A stretch of 64,000 nucleotides of DNA from Archangium lipolyticum (GTDB lineage Bacteria; Myxococcota; Myxococcia; Myxococcales; Myxococcaceae): positions 186,001 to 250,000 of the forward strand of contig NZ_JANKBZ010000006.1 in assembly GCF_024623785.1 (NCBI RefSeq), read 5' to 3'. Below are positions 45,133-58,319 of the stretch, one piece after another; positions within the stretch are counted from its first letter, which is position 1; each line of letters begins with the position of its first letter. The position numbers and the translations under genes were made by a program. A model generated the notes under the pieces. The model ran no database searches, was not told where the DNA came from, and saw nothing but the letters and a program-made list of their open reading frames with translations.

Positions 45133-47826
45133 TCAGCCCTTTCCCACGACCTTCTTCAGGAAGCCCCAGAATCGCCCCGAACGCTCCTTCAGATCCTGCC
45201 CTCGACGCTCCTCCGCCGCTCTCGCCGCGTCCGACGCCACGTTCAGCCTCTGCCTCAGCTCCTCCGGCGTGTAGCGCGTCGCCAACGTCGCCTTCATCTC
45301 CTTCCGCGTCGAGTACTCCAGCGCGTTCACGTGCAGCACGCACTCCGAATCCAGCCGCAGCGTCACCGCTACCCTCACCGACCCCTTCGGCCCCTTCGGC
45401 AATCCCTCCAGCCTCACCGTCCCCAGGTACTCGTTCGCCGAGATGTGGTTGTCCTCTCCCTGGAAGATGGACAGCTCCATCACCTCTTCGTTGTCTCGCG
45501 TCGTGGAGATCGCGAACGAACGCTGCGCCGGCAACGGCGTGTTCCTCTCGATGACCCGCGTGAACCCCCCTCCCGGCATCGCCACCCCGATCGTCATCGG
45601 CAGCACGTCGATGAGCACCACGCTGCTCACCTTGTCCACCGCGCTCGAGTACAGCGCCGCGCCCAACGCCACCGCCTCGTCCGTGTTCACCCCCGCATGC
45701 GGCGGCTTGCCGAACACCTCCTTCAGCTTCTCCCTCACCAACGGCATCCGGCTCTGTCCTCCCACCAGCAGGATGTCGTCGATCTCCCCAGGCCGTAGCT
45801 TCGCGTCCAACAGCACGTCCCGCACCACGTCCAGCGTGCGCATCACCAGCGGCATGCACGCCCTCTCCATCTCCGCGCGCGTGAGCGTCACGTGCAGGTC
45901 GTGCGGCTGTCCCCCCTCGCCCATCATCAGCATCGGGATGTGGACCTCGTACGTGCTGCTCTCCGAGAGCGCTACCTTCGCCCGCTCCGCCGCGTCCGTC
46001 ACCCGCGACAGCGCGATCCGGTCTCCCTGGAACGCCACCTTCTCCTGCTGCTGGAAGCGCTCCAGCAACAGGTCCACCAGGATGCTGTCGAAGTCCATGC
46101 CCCCCAGGAAGATGTCTCCTCCCGTGGACAGCACCTCGAACACGTTCCCGTCGATGCGCAGGATCGTCGCGTCGAACGTGCCGCCTCCCATGTCGTAGAC
46201 GAGCACCTTCTTCGCCATCTCCCGGTTCAGCCCGTACGCCAGCGCCGCCGACGTCGGCTCGTTCAGGATGCGCTCCACCTTCAGCCCCGCCATCCACCCC
46301 GCCCGCCTCACCGCCTCGCGCTGCGGCTCCGAGTAGTACGCCGGCACCGTCACCACCGCCCGCTCCACCTTCTGCCCCAGGTGCTGCTCCGCCAACTCCT
46401 TGCACTCGCGAAGGATGATGCCCTGCACCTCCTCCAGCGACAGCACGTGCTCCCCCATCCGCACCGCCGCCCGGCCTCGCGCGTCGGGGACGATCTCGTA
46501 GTGGAAGCGCTCACGCACCTGGTTCACCACCGCGCTGTCGAAGGGCCTCCCCACCAGCCGCTTCGCTCCGTAGATGGTCTGGTCCGGACGCAGCAACACC
46601 TGGCTCTTCGCGCGGTGACTCACCAGCAGCTTGCCCTGCGTCGTGAGCGACACCACCGAGGGAATGGTGTTGTAGCCCTCGCGCGAGCGCAGCACGGTGG
46701 GCTTGTTGTTCGTCACCACCGCCACACACGAGTTCGTGGTGCCCAGATCGATTCCGATGACCGGGCCCTTGCCCTCGATGCTCGTGGGCGGCGTGAGGAA
46801 GACGGTGCGCACCTGACCCGGCGAGCTCTTGGGCTCGGGGGGCAGCGCGGCGGGCTTCGCCGCGGCCGGCGCGGAGATTGGCGCGGGGGCCGGAGCCGGA
46901 ACGGCGGCTGGGGTCACCGGACGGGCTACCGGGGCAGGTGCGGCGGGCGGAGCGGGCTTCTTCGCCGGAGGCCTCCGCATGGACTGCCCCGCCACCGGCC
47001 GGGCGAACTCGAGCGGCTCATCGTCGTCGGAGGCCTCCAGTTCGAGCTCCACCGCGCTCCCTCGCTGGGCGATGGGCGCAGGCTGGGGCGCGGGGGAGGC
47101 CGGCTGGGGCGTGGGCCCGGGCATGGCCGCCGCCGAGAGGTCCCAGTCGAACTCCTGCCCCCCTCCCACCGGGCGCGCGGGCGGCTTCGCGGCGGGAGCG
47201 GGAGCGGCGGGTGGAGGCGGCGTGCTGAAGACGAGCTCGTCGATGGGGATGTCGACGGCGGTGATCGGCGGCGGTGGCGGAGGCGCGGGCGGCTCGACCG
47301 GCCGGGCCGCGGAGACGGGCCGGGGAATCGGCGTCCCCGGGCTGACCGGCGCCACGGAGGGAATTCCCGGCACCGGAGGCACCACCGGCACCACGGCCGA
47401 CGGCCTCACCGGCGAGACCGGCGGAATGGCCACTGGCGGCGGCGTCCTGGCCGGCGCCCGCTGAGCCTGCGCCTGCGCCTGCGCCTGTGCCTCGCCCTTT
47501 CGCTGCAGCATCCGGTCCACGAGCGCCTGGGAGGCGGGCTCCAACTCCGTGAACTGGATGCCCATCCCCGGAGGCCCGGACAGGTCCTCGGGCGGACGCA
47601 CCCACCGCACCACCGCCGCGCCCCTCATCACCCGCACCCCCTCGGCGATGCGCACCTCGAACTTCACGGGCGTGCCCACCGGCTGCGGCTCGCGCGAGCG
47701 GATGAACATGCCCCCGGGGCTGATGTTGACGGCGAACTCCTCGACGAAGCTGCTGATATCCGTGTGCTTCAGCTTCACCAGCAGGCCCACGGCCTTGCGA
47801 TCCGTCGTGCGCCGATCCTGATCCAT
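45133..47826 (-). CDS. PilZ domain fused to Hsp70 (DnaK-like)
   Basis: An 897-residue cytoplasmic protein. I chose ATG 47826 because the PilZ domain begins there (MDQDRRTTDRKAV); the frame is open further upstream without recognisable homology. Residues 1-110 are a PilZ domain of the Myxococcus paralogous type (RR..R and NISPGGMFI). A Pro/Ala-rich linker of about 200 residues follows, starting with a QAQAQAQAQ run. The rest is Hsp70: IGIDLGTTNSC, NEPTSAALAYG, a DMGGGTFD phosphate loop and LVGGQSRMP, with a substrate domain but a short, Arg/Glu-rich end instead of a full DnaK lid. PilZ domains often bind cyclic di-GMP, so a second-messenger-controlled chaperone is conceivable. DnaK homologues act in motility and exopolysaccharide production in Myxococcus. 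Confidence 0.9.
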   Translation of the reverse strand: MDQDRRTTDRKAVGLLVKLKHTDISSFVEEFAVNISPGGMFIRSREPQPVGTPVKFEVRIAEGVRVMRGAAVVRWVRPPEDLSGPPGMGIQFTELEPASQALVDRMLQRKGEAQAQAQAQAQRAPARTPPPVAIPPVSPVRPSAVVPVVPPVPGIPSVAPVSPGTPIPRPVSAARPVEPPAPPPPPPITAVDIPIDELVFSTPPPPAAPAPAAKPPARPVGGGQEFDWDLSAAAMPGPTPQPASPAPQPAPIAQRGSAVELELEASDDDEPLEFARPVAGQSMRRPPAKKPAPPAAPAPVARPVTPAAVPAPAPAPISAPAAAKPAALPPEPKSSPGQVRTVFLTPPTSIEGKGPVIGIDLGTTNSCVAVVTNNKPTVLRSREGYNTIPSVVSLTTQGKLLVSHRAKSQVLLRPDQTIYGAKRLVGRPFDSAVVNQVRERFHYEIVPDARGRAAVRMGEHVLSLEEVQGIILRECKELAEQHLGQKVERAVVTVPAYYSEPQREAVRRAGWMAGLKVERILNEPTSAALAYGLNREMAKKVLVYDMGGGTFDATILRIDGNVFEVLSTGGDIFLGGMDFDSILVDLLLERFQQQEKVAFQGDRIALSRVTDAAERAKVALSESSTYEVHIPMLMMGEGGQPHDLHVTLTRAEMERACMPLVMRTLDVVRDVLLDAKLRPGEIDDILLVGGQSRMPLVREKLKEVFGKPPHAGVNTDEAVALGAALYSSAVDKVSSVVLIDVLPMTIGVAMPGGGFTRVIERNTPLPAQRSFAISTTRDNEEVMELSIFQGEDNHISANEYLGTVRLEGLPKGPKGSVRVAVTLRLDSECVLHVNALEYSTRKEMKATLATRYTPEELRQRLNVASDAARAAEERRGQDLKERSGRFWGFLKKVVGKG
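47465..47492. repeat. hexanucleotide microsatellite inside the PilZ-Hsp70 linker
   Basis: Four and a half tandem copies of GCCTGC, one with a single change (GCCTGT), encode a Gln-Ala run on the minus strand, directly after the PilZ domain. Changes in copy number would stay in frame and alter linker length. Confidence 0.7.
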
Positions 47827-48032
47827 GAATCTGACTGTCGCGGGTCCCTCCCTCCCGCTCAAGTCTTTCCGCGCTCCTCCGCCCTCCTGCCTGCCCGGCG
47901 CACCGTACAAGCGCGCACATGGCTCGCCCCGGACTCCGCCCCCAACGGAAGGCAACGTCGCTGGAGGGACCTCGAATCGGAGACCCCGGAGGTTGTTCCA
48001 ACTTTCCGAGGAATCAAAAGTCCAGAGGCGCC

Positions 48033-49436
48033 TCAGGGAACGAGGAGCCGCAGGAAGGCTTCCTGATCCCACGCGTTCTCCGCCCGGGCGCCATGCCGCT
48101 GGTAGCCGGCGAGCGTGAACCCCTGGCCCGGGACGAAGCCCAGCGCGGTGCTCGTCACCGGGCAGCTGCTCTCGGGGCACTCGCCAGGAGACAGCGTGAG
48201 TTGATCGCGCTGCGTGCCCTCAGGCTCGTACATGCTCAGCACGCCGCCACAGGCCACCACCACCCCGCCCGCGTCATCCACCGCCACCACGGGCGACGCC
48301 GGGTTCTCGCCGCACGCGAGAGGTTGTGCCCAGCGCTCGGCCCCCTCCGGGCCCGCGGCGAGGACGAAGGCCCCGGGACCGGTGAGCGTCCTCCCGCCCC
48401 AGGAGAGCGTGCCGCGGAACTCCCCCACCAGCGCCACGCTCTCGTCCGGACCCGGCTTCAGCCCGGTGACGCGGCCGTCCACTCCCCGCAGCTCCCGGCC
48501 CCACGCCAGGCGCCCATCCGTATCGAAGGCGAGCAGCACCAGGCCCTGGCTCCCCTCGGCGCCGAAGGTCCGGCCATCCACCCGGAGCGGGCCCACCAGG
48601 CGCCCGGCGAGCAGCGCCCGGCCCGAGGGCAGGTGCCCCAGCGCGTACAGCTCCGTCCCGTCGGCCACCAGGTCCAGCTGCCGCGTCCACCGGTAGGCCC
48701 CCTGGGCATCATGGTGGGCGAGCACCGGGATGTGGCCCTCGGGCGTCCACTCCTCGGCCGCGACGAGCGCGCCACCCTCGCCGTCCGCCGCCAGCCCGTA
48801 CACCTTCTGTCCCACCCGCCGCTGCCACAGGGGCTCTCCCGACCCGGAGAACTTCACGAGGAAGCCGTCATTGGCCTCGCCCAGGCCGAAGTCCAACGAG
48901 TACAGGAAGGCATTGCCGGTGAGGAAGACCTCCCCCGTGGGCGAGGACTCCACCAATGGCGAGGCCACGCGCATCCGCGAGTAGTCGCGCGTCCACCGCT
49001 CCTTCCCATCCGGGCCGTACTTGGCCACCGTGAGGCCGCGCCGCTGGCCGGGCACGGACTCGCGATCGCCGTCCTCGCGCGGCGTGGAGAGCCACACCAT
49101 GGAGATGTCTCCCGTGTGGGCCACCGCCAGCGCAGTCCCGAGGTCGTCCTGCGGCCCGCCGAGCCGGTGGAACCAGGACCGGGAGGAGGGCTGGGAGTTC
49201 CCGGGGGTGGGTGCCCCCTTCTCCGGCTTCGGCGCGGACGTCTCCGGAGCCCCGGCGACCGGCCCGGTACCAGGGACCGGAGTCTCTGGCCCGGTCGTCT
49301 GGACGGGAGGCTGCCCGGACTCGCTCCCGGGGGTGTCCATCTCCGTCCCTCCACATCCCACGGCCAGCGCCAGCAGCGCGGTGGGCAGGACGCCCTTCCA
49401 CAGACGGTTGGTGTGTACGCCAGACTCTCGGTGCAT
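48033..49436 (-). CDS. lipoprotein with propeller-like repeats
   Basis: A 467-residue predicted lipoprotein of unknown function. ATG 49436 follows GGAGAGC closely and starts a signal peptide with a lipobox ending at Cys28 (LAVGC), so upstream open sequence is not coding. After a Pro/Gly-rich linker come repeated strand-turn units of the type 'GEVFLTGNAF', 'GGALVAAEEW', 'GRALLAGRLV', suggestive of a beta-propeller similar to SBBP/PQQ-type repeats. It resembles the lipoprotein at 58320 in repeat style. It is transcribed divergently from the MoxR operon with a 275-bp gap, in which I see no clear promoter. Confidence 0.85.
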   Translation of the reverse strand: MHRESGVHTNRLWKGVLPTALLALAVGCGGTEMDTPGSESGQPPVQTTGPETPVPGTGPVAGAPETSAPKPEKGAPTPGNSQPSSRSWFHRLGGPQDDLGTALAVAHTGDISMVWLSTPREDGDRESVPGQRRGLTVAKYGPDGKERWTRDYSRMRVASPLVESSPTGEVFLTGNAFLYSLDFGLGEANDGFLVKFSGSGEPLWQRRVGQKVYGLAADGEGGALVAAEEWTPEGHIPVLAHHDAQGAYRWTRQLDLVADGTELYALGHLPSGRALLAGRLVGPLRVDGRTFGAEGSQGLVLLAFDTDGRLAWGRELRGVDGRVTGLKPGPDESVALVGEFRGTLSWGGRTLTGPGAFVLAAGPEGAERWAQPLACGENPASPVVAVDDAGGVVVACGGVLSMYEPEGTQRDQLTLSPGECPESSCPVTSTALGFVPGQGFTLAGYQRHGARAENAWDQEAFLRLLVP

Positions 49437-49711
49437 GTTGCTCTCCCCACCGTCCCTCCCGGCCGGATCGACCCGGAGAAACGAACCGGCGGAAGGTAAT
49501 GGGGGCATTCCCAGCGGCATCCCCCCAGGCGGACGGGTCACCCGAGCCCCCCCGGGGGGCAGGGGGACGGCCGCCCCTCGTCCCGGAGCGGACGAACGTC
49601 CGATGGCAGGAATACCCCCGTGTCCGAACGGTTGGCAGCCCACGTTCGAGCCGCGGCCCCCACGCGAACCCCTTGGTCCGCGCGCCGCCCGAGATTAAGA
49701 GAACGTTTCTC

Positions 49712-50743
<1,032 letters not shown>

Positions 50744-50752
50744 CCCCCCGGC

Positions 50753-51627
<875 letters not shown>

Positions 51628-51631
<4 letters not shown>

Positions 51632-53733
51632 CCTTCGCCCATCCGTGGATGCTGCTGGGCGCGCTGGCGGCGCTGATTCCGCTGCTCGTCCACCTCTTCG
51701 ACCGGCGGCGGCCCCGCCCCCACCCCTTCGGGCCCCTGGCCTTCGTGCTGCGCAGCCAGAAGCGCACCGCCAGCCGGCTCAAGCTCAAGCGGCTGCTGCT
51801 GTACGCGCTGCGGACCCTGATTCTGCTCGCGCTGCCGGTGGCCCTGGCTCGGCCGGAGTGGAAGCAGGACGCACAGGCGGCGGCGGTGGTGAAGGGTCCG
51901 GCGGCCACGGCCATCGTGCTGGATGCGTCGCTGTCCATGCGCTGGTCGGACGGCACCTCGCTCTTCGAGCGCGGCCGGGACGAGGCGCGTGACGCGCTGG
52001 CGGACCTGCGCCCCGAGGAGCCCGCGACGGTGCTGGTGTGCACGGGCTCGGCCCAGCCACCCGGGCCTCCGGCCTTCGACCGGTCCAAGCTGCGGCAGGT
52101 GATCGACGAGGCGCAGCCCACGTACGCGGCGGCGGATCTGTCGCGTTGCCTGGACATGGCGGCTCGAGCGCTGGAGGAGAACCCCATGGCGGGCAAGCGC
52201 CTGGTGGTGGTGTCGGACCTGACGGCCGGCTCCATGCGCCTGGAGGCACCGACGCCGACGGTGAAGGGCCCCACGGGTGAGGCGATCCGTCCCGAGGTGG
52301 TGCTGCGCGACGCGGCCAACGGGAAGGCCTCGCTGCCCAACCACGCGCTGGTGGACCTGAAGGTGGAGCCCGCGCTGCAGGCGGGTCCGCGCGCCTTCGT
52401 GTTCACCTTCACGGTGAAGAACTTCAGCGAGACGCCCCTGAAGGACCTGGAGGCGGCGGTGCGCACGGGCGACACCACGCTGGGCAAGGGCTTCGTGGAC
52501 GTGCCCGCCAACGGCACGGCGCAGAAGTCGCTGACGGTGCGCTTCCAGCAGGGCGGCACGGTGTCTGGCCACGGAACCCTGACGCCGGATGGGCTGGCCG
52601 AGGACGACCGGCGGGCCTTCGTGCTCGCGGTGCCGAGGCCGCTCAAGGCGCTGGTGGTGAACGGAGAGCCGCACGCCACGCGCTACCGGGACGAGGCCTT
52701 CTTCATGGAGGCCGCGCTGTCGGCCCCGGGCTCGCCGGTGCAGGCGGCGGTGCGCGACGCCGAGGCCGGGTGGCGCGAGGAGTTCACGAACTACGACGTC
52801 GTGTACCTGCTGAACGTGCCGGCGCCTGACGAGAGCGGGGCGGCGAAGCTGCGGGCCTTCGTGGAGAACGGCGGCGGCCTCTTCGTCAGCATGGGCGACC
52901 ACGTGGACCCCGAGGCGTACAACACGCGCATCGGCACGCTGCTGCCGCGCAACCTGCGGCTGGTGCGCACCAGCGTGAACCGTGACGACCCGGACGCGGA
53001 GGAGAAGGCCGCGAAGCTGGCCCAGGTGCGCGTCGAGACTCCCCTCTTCGCGCCCTTCACGGGCCAGGCCGAGGAGGGTCTCGTCGGGGCGCGCTTCTAC
53101 CGGTACATGCTGCTGGAGGCGGATGGGAGCGGCGCGGCCCAGGGCGCCAGCCAGGTGCTGGCCACCTATGAGGACGGTGCTCCGGCGGTGGCCGTGGCCC
53201 GGCGGGGCAAGGGCCGGGTGGCGCTCTTCACCAGCACGGTGGACCGCGACTGGAGCGACTTCGCCATCCGCACGAGCTTCCTGCCGCTGATGCAGCGCTT
53301 CGCCGCGTACCTGGCGGGCTCGTTGGAGGAGCGAGAGGAGCAGCGGGTGCGCGTGGGCGAGACGCTGTCGCTGCGGCCCGAGGGTGCCGCACAGGCGGTG
53401 TCCGCGGTGAAGGGTCCGGACGGCACGGAGGTGCCCGCCAAGGCGCAGCCGGACGGCACGGTGCTCGTGGGTCCGGTGGAGCAGCCGGGGACGTTCTCCG
53501 TGCTGGGCGCGGATGGAAAGCCCGTGCCCGCGCTGGCCTTCGCCGCGACGCTCGACCCTGCCGAGAGCGACTTGAGCCGGCTGCCGCAGGACGCGCTCTC
53601 CGCGCACTTCGGCGAGGAGACGGTGAAGGCCTCGAGCGCGGACGCGGAGCGCCCGCCCGTACCCCTGTGGACGTGGCTCATCGTCGCCGCCGCGTTCGCC
53701 TTCTTCTTCGAGGGCACGCTGCTGCGCAAGTAG
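51628..53733 (+). CDS. BatA-like membrane protein with VWA-type domain
   Basis: A 701-residue protein. GTG 51628 overlaps the previous stop. The N-terminus has the paired hydrophobic segments of the BatA N-terminal domain (about 5-22 and 56-74), then a VWA-like core starting VLDASLSMRW, a large extracytoplasmic part, and a last membrane segment near the C-terminus (WTWLIVAAAFAFFF) followed by a short basic tail. It is the third gene of the MoxR operon, likely its membrane effector. Confidence 0.9.
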
Positions 53734-53800
53734 CGGCCTCCTCGCGGCGTCTGTCACCACCATTCCTGGCCAGGGGAACCGCTACACTTTGCGGTCAACC

Positions 53801-55265
<1,465 letters not shown>

Positions 55266-55284
55266 CGTGTCATCATGAGCGGCC

Positions 55285-56913
55285 ATGACCATCGCAAGCC
55301 GCCTCCTCGCACGCCTCATCGAGCTGCCTCCGGCCGATACCCAGGACGTCATCGTCGAGCGGGACCTCGAAGTGCCCATGCCCGATGGCATCAAGCTGCT
55401 GGCCGACCGCCATGCCCCCCGTGGCGGTGGCAAGCTCCCCACGCTCCTCGTGCGCTCGCCCTATGGCAGACGCGGTCTCTTCGGGCTCCTGTACGGCAGG
55501 CTCTTCGCCGAGCGCGGTTTCCAGGTGCTCGTCCAGAGCGTCCGCGGCACCTTCGGCTCGGGCGGCCAGCTCGACCCGTTCCGCAACGAGCGGGCCGATG
55601 GTCTGGCCACCATCGAGTGGGTGAAGAAGCAGGACTGGTTCTCCGGCGAGCTCGCCACGCATGGGGCCAGCTACCTGGGGCTCGTGCAGTGGGCGGTGGC
55701 CCGTGACGCGGGACCGGTCCTGAAGGCCATGGTGGCGCACGTGACCGCGTCCGAGTTCCGCAGCCAGACCTACGCGGGCGGTGCCTATTCGCTCGATACC
55801 ACGCTGTCCTGGACCCACCTCGTCCGCAACCAGGAGAAGTCCCCACTCCTCGCGCAGCTCGGCGCGAAGCGCAAGCTCAAGCCCCTCTTCAAACACCTGC
55901 CGTTGAACGAGGTGGACGCGCTGGCGGTCGGAGAGCGGGTGCCGTTCTTCCAGGATTGGCTCGAGCACCCCGAACCCGGCGACCCGTGGTGGAACGCCGC
56001 CGACTTCAGCGCCTCGGTCCCCGAGGTCACCGCGCCCGTCCACCTCATCGGCGGCTGGTACGACATCTTCCTGCCCTGGACCGTGAACGATTACGCCGCG
56101 CTCCGCCGGGCCGGCCGCGCGCCCTATCTGACCATCGGGCCCTGGACGCACGGCGCTCCCTCGGGAATGGCGGCAGCCGCGCGTGAGTCACTCGTGTGGC
56201 TCAAGGCCCACCTCAAGGGTGACCGCGGTCAGTTGCGCGAGGCTCCCGTTCGCGTCTTCGTCATGGGTGCCAACACCTGGCGCGACTTCTCCGAGTGGCC
56301 TCCTCCTGGCGTCCAGACCCGGCGCTGGCACCTGCAACCCGGCCGGGGCCTTGCTCCCGCCACGCCCGCCGCCTCGGAGCCCGACCGCTACCGCTACGAC
56401 CCGGCGGATCCCACTCCCTCCCTGGGCGGCGCGCTCCTGACGAGTGACGCGGGCCCGAGGAACAATCGCCCGCTGGAAGCCAGACCCGACGTCCTCACGT
56501 ACACCAGCGCTCCGCTGGAGCGGGACCTGGAAGTCATTGGCCCCGTCCGCGCCGAGCTCTTCGTCCGCTCCAGCCTCCCGCACACCGACTTCTTCGCCCG
56601 GCTGTGCGACGTCGACCCCTCGGGCAGATCCATCAACGTCTGCGATGGATTGCTGCGCCTCGTCCCCGGTCAGCCCCAGGCCGAGCCCGACGGCACCTTG
56701 CGTGTCTCCATCGACCTGTGGCCTACCGCCCACCGCTTCCTCGCGGGCCACCGCATCCGCCTCCAGGTCTCCAGCGGTGCACATCCCCGCTTCGCTCGCA
56801 ACCCGGGCAGCGGGGAGCCCCTCGGCTCCGCGAAGACACTCGTCCCCGCGGACCAGGCCGTCTTCCACGACCCCGCCCACCCCTCCGCACTCCTCCTCCC
56901 CGTCATGGGCTGA
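55285..56913 (+). CDS. CocE/NonD-family alpha/beta hydrolase
   Basis: A 542-residue serine hydrolase of the X-Pro dipeptidyl-peptidase/cocaine-esterase class. The nucleophile is in GASYLG (about residue 130), the acid in GGWYDIF, and the His in GPWTHG. A C-terminal jelly-roll (PepX_C) domain starts around residue 330. There is no signal peptide. Start ATG 55285 is 19 bp after the SitI-like stop. The substrate is unknown; relatives hydrolyse acyl esters, amides or alpha-amino acid esters. A link to the upstream toxin pair is not implied by the sequence. Confidence 0.9.
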   Translation: MTIASRLLARLIELPPADTQDVIVERDLEVPMPDGIKLLADRHAPRGGGKLPTLLVRSPYGRRGLFGLLYGRLFAERGFQVLVQSVRGTFGSGGQLDPFRNERADGLATIEWVKKQDWFSGELATHGASYLGLVQWAVARDAGPVLKAMVAHVTASEFRSQTYAGGAYSLDTTLSWTHLVRNQEKSPLLAQLGAKRKLKPLFKHLPLNEVDALAVGERVPFFQDWLEHPEPGDPWWNAADFSASVPEVTAPVHLIGGWYDIFLPWTVNDYAALRRAGRAPYLTIGPWTHGAPSGMAAAARESLVWLKAHLKGDRGQLREAPVRVFVMGANTWRDFSEWPPPGVQTRRWHLQPGRGLAPATPAASEPDRYRYDPADPTPSLGGALLTSDAGPRNNRPLEARPDVLTYTSAPLERDLEVIGPVRAELFVRSSLPHTDFFARLCDVDPSGRSINVCDGLLRLVPGQPQAEPDGTLRVSIDLWPTAHRFLAGHRIRLQVSSGAHPRFARNPGSGEPLGSAKTLVPADQAVFHDPAHPSALLLPVMG

Positions 56914-56992
56914 GTGGATCGGGTTGCACCTCCAAGCAGCCACATGTTTGACTCTCTGGGTCCAGGCTCCCCGCCCCGCCCCAGAGCGTGCC

Positions 56993-58039
56993 ATGACGAA
57001 CACCGAGCAGATTCCCATCGCCGCCAAGAGCCTGGCGTCCCTGGAAAAGTATGTGGGCCGCTCGGTTCCACTGAAAGGATACTCGTCAGCCAACGCCATC
57101 CTCATCAACAGCTACTCCGGCGAACAGCAACTGTGGGTGAGCCCCAGCTTCGCCGGGTACAAGAACGCGTGGGTGAAAGCGTTTGGCAGTCTTCCGACGA
57201 ATGCCCAGTACGACGTGGACCACATCTACACCAAGGTCCGCGCACAGATGTACGGGTACCAGTACGTGCGCCTAGCCCTGGTGGATCACCGCATCAACCG
57301 GGGCAATGGCGCGGGTATCGAGAAGATGTGGCAGAAGATCCCGATCCCCCCTGACTACACGTTGCCCGACATCCGCTATGCGGACTACACCCAGGAGCTC
57401 AAGCTCCAACACATTTCCCTGACCCCCTCGAAGAAGTATTCGGAGAAAGAGGTTCCCGGCAAGGCGATCCTCGGACGCCCCGTTCCCCAGCCCTCCCCGA
57501 GCGCCCCTCCCGTGCGGAAGCCCACCGTGAAGACGACAGGGCCCGCCAGGCCCGCCTCCTCCTCTGTTCCCAAGGTCCGCTCGACCCCGGCCACCGTCTC
57601 CCACAAACTCCGCTGCGTGCCTGTCGACATCCAGCGGGCTGGCAAGGTGCAGCGGGTCGTCGTGAGACCGAAGTCGTATGGCTGGAGCGCCAACGTTCTG
57701 GAATGGATCATGGGTGGACTGGTGGCCCTGTCCAACCGAGCCCCGACCCAGGAGGCATTGGACAAGATCCTCGCAGGCACCCGGAACCACATCCCCCCAG
57801 GGGGAGGCGTTCTCGTCGCCCTTGTCTACAAGGAGCCCAACAACGCCAGCCAGTATGGCTTCTCGACGCAATACTTCATGTACGCCTACGTCATGGGGTA
57901 TGGCAGGACAGCGCAGGAGGCCCACCAGAAATACCAGGCGGAGCTCACGGCACGAAACAACGCGACCATTTCGCCCGGGACACAGGAGGGATGGCACAAA
58001 GTGGAACACCTCCTGTGGTTCACGGCAGCCCCCCACTAG
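56993..58039 (+). CDS. uncharacterised protein with an HNH-like motif
   Basis: A 348-residue protein I do not recognise. ATG 56993 begins the protein; the open frame upstream overlaps the hydrolase. Residues 1-145 contain QYDVDHIY and, 25 residues on, LVDHRINRGNG, an arrangement like the DH...N core of HNH or toxin nucleases. A Pro/Ser/Lys-rich linker (about 160-200) leads to a second globular part (205-348) with a Tyr/Gly-rich stretch. No signal peptide or membrane segment is seen. The nuclease-like motif, the two-part build and the nearby SitA/SitI-like pair make a polymorphic-toxin-related role possible. No immunity gene was spotted next to it. Confidence 0.75.
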   Translation: MTNTEQIPIAAKSLASLEKYVGRSVPLKGYSSANAILINSYSGEQQLWVSPSFAGYKNAWVKAFGSLPTNAQYDVDHIYTKVRAQMYGYQYVRLALVDHRINRGNGAGIEKMWQKIPIPPDYTLPDIRYADYTQELKLQHISLTPSKKYSEKEVPGKAILGRPVPQPSPSAPPVRKPTVKTTGPARPASSSVPKVRSTPATVSHKLRCVPVDIQRAGKVQRVVVRPKSYGWSANVLEWIMGGLVALSNRAPTQEALDKILAGTRNHIPPGGGVLVALVYKEPNNASQYGFSTQYFMYAYVMGYGRTAQEAHQKYQAELTARNNATISPGTQEGWHKVEHLLWFTAAPH

Positions 58040-58319
58040 AGCCCGCGGCAACTCGAGCGCGATGGCCTCGTGACACGGACGGCCCATCCCGTCGTACCGC
58101 CCCGGGTCGAGTACCAATTGACGCCGCTCGGTGACTGCTGACTCGCGGGCGCCGGGCTTCCCAACCCGGAGCACCCCTCTTCTCACTCCGGGTCACGTTC
58201 CTGCCCACTTCGTCACCGTGACGTGGAATCTCGCGCCTCCAACGGTCCTCCGGGACGGAACTCCCCGGGCATGTCGAGTGCATCCGGCGCCGCGCGGACC
58301 ACTCAGCACCGGAGGAACG

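Noticed and set aside
47827-48180. Upstream extension of the PilZ-Hsp70 frame
   Set aside because: It overlaps the 3' end of the lipoprotein gene and shows no domain; PilZ homology begins at ATG 47826.
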